A DNA stretch of 6,176 nucleotides from Phycisphaerales bacterium. GTDB lineage: Bacteria; Planctomycetota; Phycisphaerae; Phycisphaerales; UBA1924. The stretch lies in assembly GCA_029260415.1 (NCBI GenBank), contig JAJDDH010000044.1, positions 1 to 6,176 on the forward strand, in the 5' to 3' direction. Under the pieces are notes generated by a model, which saw nothing but the letters and a program-made list of their open reading frames with translations, was not told the DNA's origin and did no database searches. Of this stretch, positions 5,824-6,176 are shown in pieces. The position numbers were made by a program, and so were the translations under genes. Within the stretch, counting starts at the first letter, position 1, and every line of letters starts with the position of its first letter.

Positions 5824-6176
5824 CTACTTGGCCAGCCTGGCGATCAACCGCCACGCGTCCTCGTGCCTGAGCGTATGCCCCGCCTCGTGGTTGAACCGCT
5901 CCACGAGCGCGTCGAACTCGGGCGTGAAGGGCAGCCGATCCCGCGCCCCCATGCTCCCCACCGCCCCGACCACCAGCGCGCTCAGCAGCGCCTCGTCCTC
6001 GGGTGAGATCTTGGGCAGCGACACGGGCGTGCGCCCGAGGCGCGGAAGGGCCGAACGCTTGCGCAGGTTGTGCAGGCGGTGGAACGCGTCCTTGCGGCTG
6101 GGCGCGTGCTCGCCGAGAGTCTGCTTCACTTCCGCGTACAGCCCCTCGAACGCCCCCGAGTACGGCAGCGCGTCGA
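5824..6176 (-). CDS. C-terminal part of an unidentified protein (5' end beyond the window)
   Basis: The frame stays open from the TAG stop at 5824 to the right edge, giving 116 visible residues; an in-frame GTG at 6129 is probably internal because coding continues before it (DALPYSGAFEGLYAEVKQTL). The visible part looks helical and globular. A basic stretch (SRKDAFHRLHNLRKRSALPR) is followed by a probable C-terminal helical unit with SPEDEALLSALVV, RLPFTPEFDALVERFNHEAG and HEDAWRLIARLAK. No domain is recognised. The basic region could touch nucleic acid, but this is weak. It ends 23 bp before the ATG of the 315-aa gene and is likely in the same transcript. Confidence 0.7.
   Translation of the reverse strand, partial: DALPYSGAFEGLYAEVKQTLGEHAPSRKDAFHRLHNLRKRSALPRLGRTPVSLPKISPEDEALLSALVVGAVGSMGARDRLPFTPEFDALVERFNHEAGHTLRHEDAWRLIARLAK

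Noticed and set aside
5801..5854. Extended start of the 315-aa protein at 5854.
   Set aside because: It would overlap the preceding gene and adds a basic low-complexity stretch, whereas the ATG at 5800 has a strong GGAGGAGGA upstream.

Overview
The window is GC-rich and densely coded. It holds two short + strand features at the left, then five minus-strand genes that run from the right edge back to about position 1477. No rRNA, tRNA or phylogenetic marker is present, so the source organism can only be guessed. High GC, standalone FIST protein, mixed Shine-Dalgarno use and a GC-rich palindromic repeat family would suit a planctomycete (Phycisphaerae-like) or another high-GC Gram-negative lineage. 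This is inference with low confidence.

Left part (1-1413, + strand): the last 16 codons of an unidentified gene, then a complete FIST_N/FIST_C sensory-domain protein 36 bp downstream. It converges on the minus-strand cluster across a 63-bp gap.

Right part (1477-6176, minus strand), in transcription order: (i) the C-terminal part of an unidentified protein that runs off the right edge; (ii) a 315-aa conserved-looking protein of unknown function that resembles a TIM-barrel enzyme; (iii) an MFS transporter; (iv) a DUF559 (Vsr-like fold) putative endonuclease; (v) fumarylacetoacetase, the last enzyme of the tyrosine/homogentisate pathway, with all expected catalytic and metal residues. Genes i-iii are separated by only 23-24 bp and look like an operon. 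Homogentisate dioxygenase and maleylacetoacetate isomerase are not in the window.

The most unusual part is 2893-3475. Three copies of a ~55-bp GC-rich palindromic repeat surround the DUF559 gene. Two of them face each other as inverted repeats on either side of it. The upstream copy ends directly at the ATG and carries the Shine-Dalgarno sequence. The downstream copy is translated as the last ~22 residues. The third copy lies back to back with the downstream one, just ahead of fumarylacetoacetase. This repeat-nuclease-repeat cassette sits between the MFS and fumarylacetoacetase genes and looks like an insertion into a catabolic gene cluster. Its mobility is a hypothesis.
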